Counted from the stretch's first letter, positions 1 through 8,557 are shown. The stretch is DNA of 64,000 bases from Pseudogulbenkiania subflava DSM 22618 (GCF_900177275.1 NZ_FXAG01000004.1:124001-188000), one strand, 5' to 3'. Numbers and translations are program-made. The notes: generated by a model not told the origin, from the letters alone.

Positions 1-140
1 AGCTGGTCAACTTCGTCGCCCAGCAGGTGGGCGGCAAGGGCGGCGGGCGTCCCGACATGGCCCAAGCCGGTGGCACCCAGCCCGAGAAGCTGGCCGAGGC
101 ACTGGCCGGCGTCAACGCCTGGGTGAGCGGCAAGCTGTAA
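1..140 (+). CDS. alaS: Alanyl-tRNA synthetase, C-terminal fragment
   Basis: Only the last 45 codons are in the window; the reading frame begins at base 3 and ends with TAA at 138-140. The peptide contains the Gly-rich stretch [15 protein letters not shown], which is the hallmark of the DHHA1 domain at the end of bacterial AlaRS, and it ends NAWVSGKL. AlaRS charges tRNA-Ala in the cytoplasm. The assignment rests on this short but very characteristic motif; the rest of the gene lies upstream of base 1. A perfect palindrome follows 38 bases after the stop. Confidence 0.9.
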   Translation, partial: LVNFVAQQVGGKGGGRPDMAQAGGTQPEKLAEALAGVNAWVSGKL

Positions 141-178
141 GCCGCCCCGGAACGCGCCAAGCCGCGCAACCGGGACAG

Positions 179-206
179 AGCCGCATGGAATTCCATGCGG
201 CTTTCA
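179..206 (+). terminator. Stem-loop after alaS
   Basis: A 24-base perfect palindrome (179-202, core CCGCATGGAATTCCATGCGG) is followed by TTTC, making a probable intrinsic terminator for alaS. The same stem is repeated at 346-372. Confidence 0.6.
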
Positions 207-345
207 GGCAGCCGACAAAGAACCTGTTCAGATTCTACCGGACCCGGCAAAGCCGGGCCGCTCCTGATCAGATCTTGAATCCGCAGCCTTCCTGTTTACA
301 TGACAAACCCCTTCCGCTTCGCAAAAGGGGCTTGTCCGCGATCTC

Positions 346-372
346 AAAGCCGCATGGATTTCCATGCGGCTT
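346..372 (+). terminator. Second copy of the same terminator stem
   Basis: AAAGCCGCATGGA and TCCATGCGGCTTT form a 13-bp stem followed by a T-run. On the minus strand it is preceded by A residues and can also serve the converging permease gene. It is nearly the same sequence as the stem at 179-202, so it looks like a local duplication. Confidence 0.65.
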
Positions 373-427
373 TTTTCATACCCGGATACCGCTCTTCGGC
401 CAACCTTTCCCCGTCACGGCCGCCGGC

Positions 428-1360
428 TCACTTGCTGCGACCGACCACCCCCACCCCACCGATCACCAGCGCCGCGCCCAGCACCTGCAACCCTGTCAGG
501 CTCTCGCCGAGGACGAGCCACCCCATCGCCATGGTCAGCACCGGCCCCAGCGTGCCGACCGAGGCCGCCTTGCCGGCGCCGAGCTGGCGGATCGCGACGT
601 TGAGGCACCACACTGGCAGCACCGTGCTGAACACCCCCATGGCGAACCCGATCAGGTACACCGGCCCGGGCAGAAGCAGCGCCGTCAGCGGCGTGGTCAC
701 GGCGAAGTGGACGAACACCGCCAGGCACGCCACCAGCGTCGCCAGCGCGGCGAAACGGGTGGCACCGATGCGGGCGATCGCCTCCCCCGAGCCCACCAGA
801 TACAGGGCATAGCTCACGGTGCTGGCGACGACCCAGGCCAGGCCGATCAGCGCTTGGCTACCCAGCCCGGCGTCACGCAGATCCTGCATGAAAGCCAGGG
901 CGATGCCGAGATAGGCCAGCCCGACCCCCAGCCACACCTTGGCCGGATAGCGCTTGCCCAGCCACAGTACCGAGATGAACAACACCAGCGTCGGGTAGAG
1001 AAACAGCGTCAGCCGCTCCAGCGCCGCCGAGACGTATTGCAGGCCGATGAAATCCAGCAGGCTGGAGAGGTAGTAGCCCAGCAACCCCAGCAGTGCCAGT
1101 TGCTGCCAGTCGCGCCGCTCCAGGCGGCGCGCGCCGCCGGCCACGCCGCTGCGCCACGCCATCAGCAGGAAAAACGGCAGTGCGAAGGCCATGCGCAGCA
1201 CCAGCAGGGCTTCGGCGCCGGCGCCGTAGCGATACCCCAGCTTGACGAACACCGCCTTGGCGGAAAACCCCAGCGCCGCCAGCAGGGCCATCACCACACC
1301 TTTGTTTTTCGCGAAGGCGGCACGGCCATCCAGTGGCAGCGGTTTCTGTGCTTCGATCAT
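428..1360 (-). CDS. EamA/DMT-superfamily inner-membrane permease
   Basis: A 310-residue protein with about ten hydrophobic segments arranged as two similar halves (roughly residues 20-150 and 165-305), the usual architecture of EamA (drug/metabolite transporter) permeases. The second half ends with the typical motif of a Gly-rich helix after GESLTGLQVLGAALVIGG. The substrate cannot be told from sequence; family members export metabolites or amino acids. It is transcribed divergently from the LysR-type regulator at 1548, with 187 bases between the starts, so that regulator is its likely controller. Start chosen at the first ATG, giving full family length. Confidence 0.85.
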   Translation of the reverse strand: MIEAQKPLPLDGRAAFAKNKGVVMALLAALGFSAKAVFVKLGYRYGAGAEALLVLRMAFALPFFLLMAWRSGVAGGARRLERRDWQQLALLGLLGYYLSSLLDFIGLQYVSAALERLTLFLYPTLVLFISVLWLGKRYPAKVWLGVGLAYLGIALAFMQDLRDAGLGSQALIGLAWVVASTVSYALYLVGSGEAIARIGATRFAALATLVACLAVFVHFAVTTPLTALLLPGPVYLIGFAMGVFSTVLPVWCLNVAIRQLGAGKAASVGTLGPVLTMAMGWLVLGESLTGLQVLGAALVIGGVGVVGRSK

Positions 1361-1547
1361 GTCAGGTTCCTTGTTTTCTCCTTATTATGGCGAGAAGCAC
1401 CGACACGCCGTTATGTTCTTGGCGTAACCTGGCTTCACCAAACACGAAGGCTCAACGAGGGTTCGTGTTTCCGCGACCGGCACGCCCACTGCCGTCGCGG
1501 CTCACCGATCAATCCGCGAACCCGCCCCTGCGCGGAAACACCTCGAC

Positions 1548-2456
1548 ATGCGACTCGACTTCATCGACCTGAAACTGTTCACCACCCTGGCCGAGAGCGG
1601 CAGCCTGACCGAGGCCGCCGAACGCTTCCCGATGGCGCTCTCCGCCGCCAGCCAGCGCCTGAAAAAGCTGGAAGACCTGTACGGGGTGCAGTTGGTGGAA
1701 CGCCACTCGCGCGGTATCGCCCTCACCCACGCCGGCGACCTGCTGCTGCATCACGCCCGGCGTCTCTTGCTCGGCACCGAGCAGCTGAACGGCGACATGG
1801 GGCGGCTCAGCCAGGGCGTGCGACGGGAAATCCGGCTGATGGCCAACAGCGTCGCCAGCCACGAATTCCTGCCGGACCTGCTGGGCCGCTTCCTGGCGGC
1901 GCAGCCCGAACTGGATGTCGTGCTGGCCGAGCGCCCGAGCCGCGACATTGTCACGGCAATCGAAGACGGCGAGGCCGATATCGGCATCCTGGACGGCAGC
2001 CTGGGGGTGGAACGGCTGCCCCTGCTGCCGTTTGCCCGCGACCGCCTGGTGGTGATTTGCGGCCCCGCGCACCCGCTCCACGGCACGGCTTCGGTCGCGT
2101 TCGCTACCTTGCTCGATCACGCCTTCGTCGGTCTGACCGAAACCAGCGCCATGCAAGGCTTCGTGGAAAGCATGGCGCGGCGCAAGGGCAAGGCGCTGCG
2201 CCTGCGGCTGCGCGTTTCCAGCTTCGCCGCCGTGGCCACGCTGGTGGGACGCAACGCCGGGCTCGCCATCCTGCCGGCCCGTTCGGCGCGGAGTCTGGCC
2301 CAGAGCCATGCGCTGCACGTGGTGGAATTGACCGACCCGTGGGCGATACGCGAACTGCAGCTGTGCGTGAAAGACATCGACAGCCTGCCGGCGCAGGCAC
2401 GGCTGCTGCTGGACGCACTGCTCAGCGCCGATCACAGCGAACCGGCGTCAGACTAG
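1548..2456 (+). CDS. LysR-type transcriptional regulator
   Basis: A 302-residue protein of standard LysR length. The N-terminal winged helix-turn-helix (residues about 4-62) reads [20 protein letters not shown] and continues with the conserved SQRLKKLE. The remaining part (about 90-295) is the periplasmic-binding-protein-like effector domain. LysR proteins usually control a divergent neighbour, here the EamA permease. The stop codon overlaps the end of the converging crcB gene by 9 bases. The effector is unknown. Confidence 0.9.
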   Translation: MRLDFIDLKLFTTLAESGSLTEAAERFPMALSAASQRLKKLEDLYGVQLVERHSRGIALTHAGDLLLHHARRLLLGTEQLNGDMGRLSQGVRREIRLMANSVASHEFLPDLLGRFLAAQPELDVVLAERPSRDIVTAIEDGEADIGILDGSLGVERLPLLPFARDRLVVICGPAHPLHGTASVAFATLLDHAFVGLTETSAMQGFVESMARRKGKALRLRLRVSSFAAVATLVGRNAGLAILPARSARSLAQSHALHVVELTDPWAIRELQLCVKDIDSLPAQARLLLDALLSADHSEPASD

Positions 2457-2831
2457 CGAGCGCAGCCACGAGTAGCTGTAGAGGCCCAACAGGGTCATCA
2501 GCAGCGAGCCCATCACGTGCGCCAGGATGGCCGCCACCGCCCAGCTCAAACGCCCCTGCTGCAACAACTCCACCACCTCGGCCGAGAACGTCGAAAAGGT
2601 GGTCAGGCCGCCCAGGAAGCCGGTCACCAGCAACAGGCGCCATTCCGGCGGCAGGGTCGCATGCTGCGCCAAGAGGGCGATGATGAAGCCGATCAGGTAG
2701 CCCCCCAGCAGGTTGGCGCACAACGTGCCGAGTGGCAGCGACGGCAACAGCGCGTTCAGGCGCAGGCCCAGCATCCAGCGCAACAAGGCGCCACTCGAAG
2801 CGCCGACACAGATGGCGAGAATCTTGGTCAT
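2448..2831 (-). CDS. crcB: Fluoride channel CrcB/Fluc
   Basis: A 127-residue four-helix membrane protein with the family signatures [10 protein letters not shown] and [12 protein letters not shown] (residues about 35-44 and 71-82). Fluc proteins form dual-topology dimers that export fluoride across the inner membrane. The start MTKIL is chosen because it gives the normal family length. The frame stays open upstream for a further 107 codons from an ATG at 3152, but no CrcB protein has such an extension. No strong ribosome-binding site is visible and no fluoride riboswitch was recognised upstream. It is convergent with the LysR gene. Confidence 0.9.
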   Translation of the reverse strand: MTKILAICVGASSGALLRWMLGLRLNALLPSLPLGTLCANLLGGYLIGFIIALLAQHATLPPEWRLLLVTGFLGGLTTFSTFSAEVVELLQQGRLSWAVAAILAHVMGSLLMTLLGLYSYSWLRSLV

Positions 2832-3104
2832 GGGCGTGTGTGGCGTGAGGAGAGTCATAAGACATTGTTGTACAGCCGCTTCGCCATCACAACCACGGCG
2901 GCGCCGTGGCCAGCCGAGCCGATCCATCAAGGCACCTTCTGGTATGCCCCACGGCAGACTGCGCGTGCGCAGCACGCTCAGCCGCTTGTCCTGGACAGCG
3001 ATGTTGCCGGCGCGGCGGCCGTGCCGTTCGCTCGGAAAGAACCCGCAGGCGATGGGGATGGCGCCGTCCTCGCTGGGACGCTCGGTGGGGCCGAGCGATT
3101 CGCG

Positions 3105-3241
3105 CGCCACGATGTCGATGCGCAGGGCCGGATCGCGATCGTCACGGCGCATGGTGTCGATCCGCCGATCGAGCCCTTGCGCCTGCTCGACGTTGTCGCG
3201 GCGCCAGTCGTAGGGAACAGGTAGTAGCGCCGTATGAGCGG
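3105..3241 (-). pseudogene. Remnant of an alpha/beta-hydrolase (lipase-like) gene
   Basis: Read on the minus strand, RRYYLFP in one frame and [18 protein letters not shown]...IDIVA in the next frame join across a one-base slip near 3210. From memory, this resembles the segment just before the nucleophile elbow of LCAT-like bacterial lipases (pattern YLFPYDWR...DIVAHSMGG). The HSMGG elbow itself is missing, and the frame then runs without a stop into crcB with unrecognisable but GC3-rich codons (2832-3104). No start codon fits. I read this as a decayed gene fragment between the secreted protein gene and crcB. The family assignment is from recall, not a search. Confidence 0.35.
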
Positions 3242-3251
3242 CTCTTATTCC

Positions 3252-3830
3252 TTAATGCAGTTTGTGGACGTAGAGCGTGTCCGCCTCGACGACCCGTGCA
3301 TGGATATCGTGAGCCTGGATCTCACCCGCCTCCACGACCGGCCCATCGATGTCCTCGCCATGCGGGCCGTCGAACTTCCCCTTCACCTCGTAGACCACCC
3401 TGGCACGTACATCGTCGGCGTGAACGTCGTGTGCCCGAATCACCCGCGCGCGCACCACATCGCTGTGGATATCGTGGGCGTACACGACCTGCGACCGACG
3501 GCGTTGACGGTGGAAGTAGGGAACATATTCGTCGTTATACCAAGAGTCCTCGACGAAATAGGCCGGCCGGCCGCAGGCTTCGTACTTGCGGCAATACTTG
3601 CGCCACTCTTTCGTCTCATACCGAGGCACGTGCAGATAGATCGGCTGCGGCACCACTGGCGCCGTCTCGATCACGACGGGCTCGGGATAGACCAGCACCG
3701 GACGCGGCGCGCCGCCGATGTCGATGCGGCCATAGAAACCGGGTTGGCCGACGCTGAGGGATAGCGCGGTATCGGCGAAAACCGGGATGGCGGCTAGCGC
3801 CATCGACGCGGCAAGCAGGAAACGTTTCAT
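3252..3830 (-). CDS. Secreted protein with C-terminal AHD(I/V)H-type repeats
   Basis: A 192-residue protein starting MKRFLLAAS with a clear Sec signal peptide cut after PVFA. Residues about 20-110 resemble small exported proteins common in betaproteobacteria (sequence SVGQPGFYGRIDIG, then Pro/Val-rich VLVYPEPVVIETAPVVPQP and a Cys-containing stretch CRKYEACGRPAYFV). The last 75 residues are short repeats built on V-x-AHD(I/V)H-(S/A)-D-x-VRARV. Function unknown. The start is placed at 3830 rather than at the upstream ATG 3905 because the signal peptide begins there. It is probably envelope-located. Confidence 0.65.
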   Translation of the reverse strand: MKRFLLAASMALAAIPVFADTALSLSVGQPGFYGRIDIGGAPRPVLVYPEPVVIETAPVVPQPIYLHVPRYETKEWRKYCRKYEACGRPAYFVEDSWYNDEYVPYFHRQRRRSQVVYAHDIHSDVVRARVIRAHDVHADDVRARVVYEVKGKFDGPHGEDIDGPVVEAGEIQAHDIHARVVEADTLYVHKLH

Positions 3831-4260
3831 GGTTGATGACCCTTTGTCACGGTGGCTTGGGCGTCGCGCGCGGCGAGCCCATGACACGATTATCTCGCTG
3901 GGCATGTTAGCGGGAGCACGCCAGGACAGTTGTAAAAAGGTGTGAACAAATATGAATGGCCGTGCGGGGCTCCTGACTCAGCATCGCCGCAATCGCGACC
4001 CAGGAGTACCGTCTGCGCTCCCATCGCCAATCGACCATAACCGGCTGCAGCCAGTCGACATGCCGCTGCAACTGATCACAGGCGCCGGCATCGCCGAATC
4101 GTCGCGCGGCTGACAGCCGAGTATCACGGCCGGATCGACGCCAGGTGCGATGGCTTCGAGCGTGCAAATTCGGAGGGGCATGACTCTAGGGGGGGCGAAT
4201 GGCGCGCCGCGTGACAGGAAACAGCGACCCGAGCGGGTCATGAGGCAAGTACAAACGAGA
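3831..4260. other. Intergenic stretch, no confident gene
   Basis: About 430 bases between the secreted-protein gene and the tRNA-Asn terminator. Minus-strand frames are open here (for example 3907-4167, with the string DWLQPVMVDWRWERR), but they lack ribosome-binding sites and resemble nothing I recognise. They could be a decayed gene. Confidence 0.4.
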
Positions 4261-4289
4261 AGCGCCATGAACCGGTGGTTCATGGCGCT
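4261..4289 (-). terminator. Terminator of tRNA-Asn copy 1
   Basis: AGCGCCATGAACC and GGTTCATGGCGCT form a perfect 13-bp stem with a 3-base loop, directly downstream of the tRNA on the minus strand and followed by TCTCGTTTG. Confidence 0.6.
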
Positions 4290-4295
4290 GAATTC

Positions 4296-4371
4296 TGGCT
4301 CCCCGAGCAGGGCTCGAACCTGCGACCTGCGGATTAACAGTCCGTCGCTCTACCAACTGAGCTATCAGGGA
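4296..4371 (-). tRNA. tRNA-Asn (GUU), copy 1
   Basis: A 76-nt cloverleaf including an encoded CCA. The acceptor stem is TCCCTGA/TCGGGGA, the T-loop GGTTCGAGCC, and the anticodon loop CTGTTAA carries anticodon GTT. The gene is identical to the copy at 39769-39844, and the first bases upstream are also shared (AACATCT, then A/G, then AAGAG). A strong promoter lies just upstream. Confidence 0.97.
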
Positions 4372-4389
4372 ACATCTAAAGAGAGAGCA

Positions 4390-4418
4390 ATTATATTGAC
4401 CGAAAACCCATCCGTCAA
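4390..4418 (-). promoter_or_regulatory. Sigma-70 promoter of tRNA-Asn copy 1
   Basis: On the minus strand, TTGACG (4413-4418) and TATAAT (4390-4395) are separated by exactly 17 bases, giving a near-consensus promoter whose start would fall a few bases before the tRNA 5' end. Confidence 0.75.
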
Positions 4419-4571
4419 GCGATCTCGCATTATTTTTATCTCGAACCGCCCGGACGACAGCGACAGGCGCCGTCTGGCACTGTCTGTGCGGCCACATCCG
4501 GTGGGCGGTGCGGGTCATCCCGGCACACGCCGCGCCGCCCTGCAAGCCTTGCTGGCAGCGGCGCTTCGCTT

Positions 4572-4736
4572 AGAGCCTGTCTACGATTTGTTTTACGAGC
4601 TGCGCGGTCCCGGCAAACTGCCCGATAGAAGGTGGGCGGCGCCGGCCTTGGCATTCCAAGGCCAAGTCGGCCAACGACGTAGCTGGCCGTTCGCCGGACC
4701 CGCCCCCGCAGCCGCAAAAGATCGTGAACAGGTAGT
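4572..4736. repeat. MITE-like inverted-repeat element, family B, copy 1
   Basis: About 165 bp bounded by imperfect terminal inverted repeats: AGAGCCTGTCTACGATTTG at the left and, read inwards, ACTACCTGTTCACGATCTT at the right. It contains no gene. The right end touches the stop codon of the last gene of the flg operon. The ends match the element at 18071-18243. It may act as an operon terminator; no transposase is present. Confidence 0.55.
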
Positions 4737-5773
4737 TACAGCGCCAGCAGCGAGACGACGCGATAGCGGCTCACGCCCAGCAGGGCCGGGATGACGTCGT
4801 GGAAGGAGCGGTAGTCGCCGGCCTGGTTCAGGCGTGCGTTGAAATCGGCCACGAACTCCTGCGCCCAGTTCTGTTCGCCCATGCGCGACAGCTGGTCGAT
4901 GGCATCACGCGCCTGGTTGATGGCGCTGGCGATGGCACTGTGTGCCTGGCGCAGCTGCGACAGGGCGTTTACCACGCGCTGCAGGGTCTGGCGCACGTGG
5001 GCATGATCGTTCACTTGCCACTCGCCGGTCGCCAGCCGCTCCGGTTCGGCCTCGGTCTTGACGCGCTGCGGCTGGCCGGAGGGGAAACGGACGCCGCCGC
5101 CGCGCACCGCGAGGCGGTCGCGGATGGCCGGCCAGGCCGCCTCGTCTACCGAGAAGCCGAGCTGGCCGTCGTCATTGATGGAGGGGCGGATGCCCGATGG
5201 CGCCAGGGCGCGGCTGAGGCGGCGCATGATCTCGTCTTCGCTGACGTCGCCGCCGACGTTGAACGACATCGCAGCGGTGCCGCGCTCGCCGCTGAACAGC
5301 GCCAGCGTTTCCACGGGCCCGCTGCGCAGGCTGTCGAGGTCCATGCCGCGCACGGTGAAGTCTTGCCGGGCGTCGGCCGCCAGATGAAAGCGCAGCTTGC
5401 CGTCGACGCTGCCGCCGCTTTGGGCATAGCGCTGCACCAGGGTCGTGGCGAAGCGGCCGATCTTGGCTTCCAGCCCTTCCCGGTCGATGCGGCGCTGGGC
5501 AAGCTGCTGGCTGAGGTCGGTCTTGAGCTGCTCCAGCTGGCCCGTCAGGCCGTCGACGAAACCCAGAGCGCGCTGCGCGGCGGTGAGCTGCTCGTTGAGC
5601 TGGCTGCTGTAGCGCCAGCCGCTGGCCGTCGCGGTGCCGGCCACGGCCGGTTCGGCCGGCGCCTGCGGCGTGCTGCGCAGATCGGTGGCCGCCGGCGCCG
5701 GCGGCACGCCACCGGGGCTGTTGCGGCGCGTGCGGCTGTTGGCGGAGTCCAGCGAGGAAATCAGGGAATTCAT
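4736..5773 (-). CDS. Unrecognised protein at the end of the lateral flg operon
   Basis: A 345-residue protein that I cannot assign to a named family. Residues about 55-120 are predicted coiled-coil or long helix (many Q, L, A, E) and so are residues about 265-310 near the C terminus. Between them lies a globular part (about 125-235) with FTVRGMDLDSL and INDDGQLGFSV, a pattern reminiscent of the flagellin/hook IN motif. Helical ends around a globular middle resembles the plan of FlgL, flagellin and FliD. It lies 13 bases after flgL in the same orientation, so it is probably co-transcribed and a hook-filament-zone structural or accessory protein. That role is inference. A MITE-like element abuts its stop. 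Confidence 0.6.
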   Translation of the reverse strand: MNSLISSLDSANSRTRRNSPGGVPPAPAATDLRSTPQAPAEPAVAGTATASGWRYSSQLNEQLTAAQRALGFVDGLTGQLEQLKTDLSQQLAQRRIDREGLEAKIGRFATTLVQRYAQSGGSVDGKLRFHLAADARQDFTVRGMDLDSLRSGPVETLALFSGERGTAAMSFNVGGDVSEDEIMRRLSRALAPSGIRPSINDDGQLGFSVDEAAWPAIRDRLAVRGGGVRFPSGQPQRVKTEAEPERLATGEWQVNDHAHVRQTLQRVVNALSQLRQAHSAIASAINQARDAIDQLSRMGEQNWAQEFVADFNARLNQAGDYRSFHDVIPALLGVSRYRVVSLLAL

Positions 5774-5786
5774 GGTGAAAGCGGCC

Positions 5787-6698
5787 TCAGATCACGTCGA
5801 ACAGGCTGAGCGCGCTGATCTTGCCGTAGGCTTTCTGGCTGGCCTGCACCGCCAGCAGGTAGCTGTTCATGTTGATCGACGCCTCGGCGTAGTCGAGGTT
5901 GCCGAGGTTGGCGATGCTCTGCTGGTTGGCCAGGCTGACGTTGCTGTGGTTGTCGTCCATCATCTGCAGGGTATTCTGCGCCCCGCCCAGCTGGGCGATC
6001 TTGACGCCGGTGGCCTTGAGCGCGGTATCGGTGCCATCGAGGGTCTGGCGCACGGTCTGGCCGACGCTCGGATTGCTCGGGTCGAGCGTCGGGCTTTGCA
6101 GGGTGTCGATGGTCTGGTCGAGCTGATTGAGGAAGGCGGCCATGTCTTCCAGCGTGACGTTGGCAGGCTGGGTGACGCCGTGCCCGATCACCACCTGCTG
6201 GCGGTCGGTGTTGCCGCTGAAGCTGTAGCGGCTGCCGGCGGGCAGCGTGCTGTCGACGGCGATGGTCTGGGTGGCGCTGGCGGTGCCGGAGAACAGGTAG
6301 CGGCCTTCCTGGTCCTTGGTGTTGGCGGCGTAGAACAGGCTGTCGCGCAGGTTGGCGAGCGAACTCGACATGGCGCGCAGGTCGTCCGCGGTATTGCCGC
6401 CGTCGGCGGCCCACACCAGCAGGTCGCGCGCCTGCATCATGTCCTTGCTCATGCCATCGAGGTAGGACTCGTTCATCGACAGCCGCGAGCGCAACGCGGC
6501 GATGTTGTCGCGGTACTGGGTCAACGCCGCCTCTTCGCGCTGCAGGCGCAACAGCCGCACGCTGGCGACCGGGTCGTCGGACGGCACCAGCAGGCGGTCG
6601 CCGGAGGACATCTGCTGCTGCAGGTCGGCGAGCCGGCTGTTGGCCGACTGCATGGCGGCGCTCATCGAGGCCTGGAACTGGTTACTGGCTACGCGCAT
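5787..6698 (-). CDS. flgL: Flagellar hook-filament junction protein FlgL (HAP3)
   Basis: A 303-residue protein beginning MRVASNQFQASMSAAMQ, with conserved N-terminal helices (SSGDRLLVPSDDPVAS, about residues 31-46) and a C-terminal helix ending LLAVQASQKAYGKIS. This is the FlgL/flagellin D0-D1 pattern. FlgL joins the hook-filament adapter FlgK to the filament. The gene follows flgK by 10 bases in the same operon. Length is normal for a lateral-type FlgL and short compared with polar ones. Confidence 0.93.
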   Translation of the reverse strand: MRVASNQFQASMSAAMQSANSRLADLQQQMSSGDRLLVPSDDPVASVRLLRLQREEAALTQYRDNIAALRSRLSMNESYLDGMSKDMMQARDLLVWAADGGNTADDLRAMSSSLANLRDSLFYAANTKDQEGRYLFSGTASATQTIAVDSTLPAGSRYSFSGNTDRQQVVIGHGVTQPANVTLEDMAAFLNQLDQTIDTLQSPTLDPSNPSVGQTVRQTLDGTDTALKATGVKIAQLGGAQNTLQMMDDNHSNVSLANQQSIANLGNLDYAEASINMNSYLLAVQASQKAYGKISALSLFDVI

Positions 6699-6708
6699 GG
6701 TGGCTTCC

Positions 6709-8082
6709 TCAGAAAATCGCCAGGGTGCTGTCGAACAGCTGGTTGGCGACGGCGATGACTTTCATGTTGGCCTGGTACATCTTCTGGAACTCGACCAGGT
6801 TGATCGCTTCTTCGTCGCTGTTGACGCCGCTGGTCGACTTCCAGTTCTTCTCGGCCTCGCCACGCACCACCGAGGCGGTCTCCAGCCCGGCCTTGTTCTG
6901 CTGGCTGTCGATGGCGAGGTGGCCGGTGAGCTGGGCGTAGGCGTCGCTGATGGTGACGTTGCCGAGCCCGGCCATGGCGATGGTCTGGTCCTTGATGGCG
7001 ATCAGCGCCAGCAGGTTGTCGCTGTTGGCGGGCTTGGCCGGATCGCTGGAGAAGCCCAGTTGTTCGGCCTGGATGGCAGTGACCTGGAGCATGCCGCTGG
7101 CGCTGGCCGCATCGAAGGCGAACAGCGCCGCGCCGGCCTGGCCGTTGAGGTCGAAGCCGCTGGCAAGCTGGGTGTTGGTGCGCATCGCCAGTTCGCCGGC
7201 CAGGGTGCGCACCGCGTCGGTCATCGGCTGCAGCACCGCGCTCTGGTACTGGTTGAGACCGCCCAGCTGGCCGCCCAGGTTGTCGTTGGGCAGCGTGAAG
7301 CGCTCCTTGGCGAACTGCAGCGTCATGGTCTGGGTGCCGTTGACGTTGCCCTGCGCGGCGAGCGTGGCGGCGGCGTTGCCGATCACCAGCGGCTGCCCGC
7401 CGCGCAGCGTGACGCTGAGACTGCCGTCCGGCTGCTGGCTGACGCGCACGTCGACCAGCGCGGCCAGCGCGTCGATCTGGCGGTCGCGCTCGTCGAGCAG
7501 GCCGGAGGCGTTGGTGCCGACGGCGTCGGCCTCCGCCACCTTGCCGTTGAGTGCGGCGATGGACTGGGTGATGGTATTGATCTGTGCCAGCGTGGCGGTG
7601 CGCTGCTCGTTGAGCGAGGCCTGCTGCGTGGCGAACACACCGTTGAGATTGTTGAAGCGGCGCGCCAGCGCGTCGGCCTCGCTGATCACCTGCTGGCGCA
7701 AGGGCACCGAGCTGGGCTCGACGCTGGCGGCGTTGAGCGCGCTGTAGAACTTGTCGAGTCCGCCCGACAGGCTGGTGCCGTCGCTGCCCATGACCTGCTC
7801 CAGCTGGGCGAAGTACGGCTGCGCCGCCGCCAGCTCGCCCTGCCCCGCCGCCGCCTGCCACATCTGCAGGTTCTTGTAGCTGTCGCTGAAGCGGCGGATG
7901 GCGGTGACGTCGACGCCCATGCCGGCGCCGAGACGGTCGCCCGCACCCGGTACCAGGGTCGACAGCAGCACACCCTGGCGCGAATAGCCGGGGGTCATTT
8001 CGTTGGAAAGGTTCTGGCTGACCGTGTTGAGCGCGGCCTGGGCGGCGATCGCGCCGGACAGCGCGTTCTGGATCATGCGCAT
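6709..8082 (-). CDS. flgK: Flagellar hook-associated protein FlgK (HAP1)
   Basis: A 457-residue protein with the typical N terminus (MIQNALSG, LNTVSQNLSNEMTPGYSRQ, about residues 3-37) and C terminus (LVEFQKMYQANMKVIAVANQLFDSTLAIF). FlgK is the first junction protein on the hook. It lies 10 bases downstream of flgJ and upstream of flgL. An alternative start two codons in (MIQNALSG) is equally possible; neither has a strong Shine-Dalgarno sequence. Confidence 0.95.
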   Translation of the reverse strand: MRMIQNALSGAIAAQAALNTVSQNLSNEMTPGYSRQGVLLSTLVPGAGDRLGAGMGVDVTAIRRFSDSYKNLQMWQAAAGQGELAAAQPYFAQLEQVMGSDGTSLSGGLDKFYSALNAASVEPSSVPLRQQVISEADALARRFNNLNGVFATQQASLNEQRTATLAQINTITQSIAALNGKVAEADAVGTNASGLLDERDRQIDALAALVDVRVSQQPDGSLSVTLRGGQPLVIGNAAATLAAQGNVNGTQTMTLQFAKERFTLPNDNLGGQLGGLNQYQSAVLQPMTDAVRTLAGELAMRTNTQLASGFDLNGQAGAALFAFDAASASGMLQVTAIQAEQLGFSSDPAKPANSDNLLALIAIKDQTIAMAGLGNVTISDAYAQLTGHLAIDSQQNKAGLETASVVRGEAEKNWKSTSGVNSDEEAINLVEFQKMYQANMKVIAVANQLFDSTLAIF

Positions 8083-8092
8083 GGCGGGCTGG

Positions 8093-8545
8093 CTATCTGT
8101 GGTTCAGTGGAAAAAACGGCGTGGCGAAGGCGGCCAGGCCGGCGCCCGTCTCGGGCGCCTTCTGGGAAACAGAGGCGACCCCGCCGGCGTTTTCCTTAAG
8201 CGCATTATTGCCATTGACCGTTTCGCCGGGCAGCAACTGCGCCAGGATGACGTTGGCGATGCCGAACACGCGCTGCCGGGCGATCTGGCCTGCCACCGCG
8301 GTGTCGGCAAAGTCGAGCAGGTCGCTGTTGATGGACTGGGCCAAGACGCTGTCCTCGCCGGCCATGGCGCGCGTGGTCTTGCGCATCTGCCCCAGCATTT
8401 CGCGGATGAACAGCGCCTCGAACTCTTCGGCGGCCTTGCCGACCTTCTTGCGGTACTCGGCCGAGGGCGGCTGCACCGGGGTCTCGAGGTTGGCCGAAGA
8501 ACCCTCGGCGCCGCTGCCGGCATTTTTCACGTCGGTGCTCAGCAT
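8093..8545 (-). CDS. flgJ: Rod-assembly protein FlgJ, rod-binding domain only
   Basis: A 150-residue protein matching only the N-terminal rod-cap domain of FlgJ (AAEEFEALFIREMLGQMRKTTRA, about residues 37-60, followed by a helical region). The C-terminal peptidoglycan hydrolase half of enterobacterial FlgJ is absent. A separate gene at 15648-16370 encodes that half. It lies between flgI and flgK as usual. The role is to cap the growing rod in the periplasm. Confidence 0.9.
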   Translation of the reverse strand: MLSTDVKNAGSGAEGSSANLETPVQPPSAEYRKKVGKAAEEFEALFIREMLGQMRKTTRAMAGEDSVLAQSINSDLLDFADTAVAGQIARQRVFGIANVILAQLLPGETVNGNNALKENAGGVASVSQKAPETGAGLAAFATPFFPLNHR

Positions 8546-8557
8546 GCTCGCTTCTCC

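Noticed and set aside
185-2683. Very long open frame on the plus strand (832 codons)
   Set aside because: It runs across the antisense of the permease, the LysR gene in another frame, and crcB antisense; its product is Arg/Gln/Pro/His-rich low complexity, typical of a high-GC shadow frame.
2448-3152. 234-residue CrcB with long N-terminal extension
   Set aside because: CrcB proteins are about 125 residues; the extension resembles a decayed unrelated gene.
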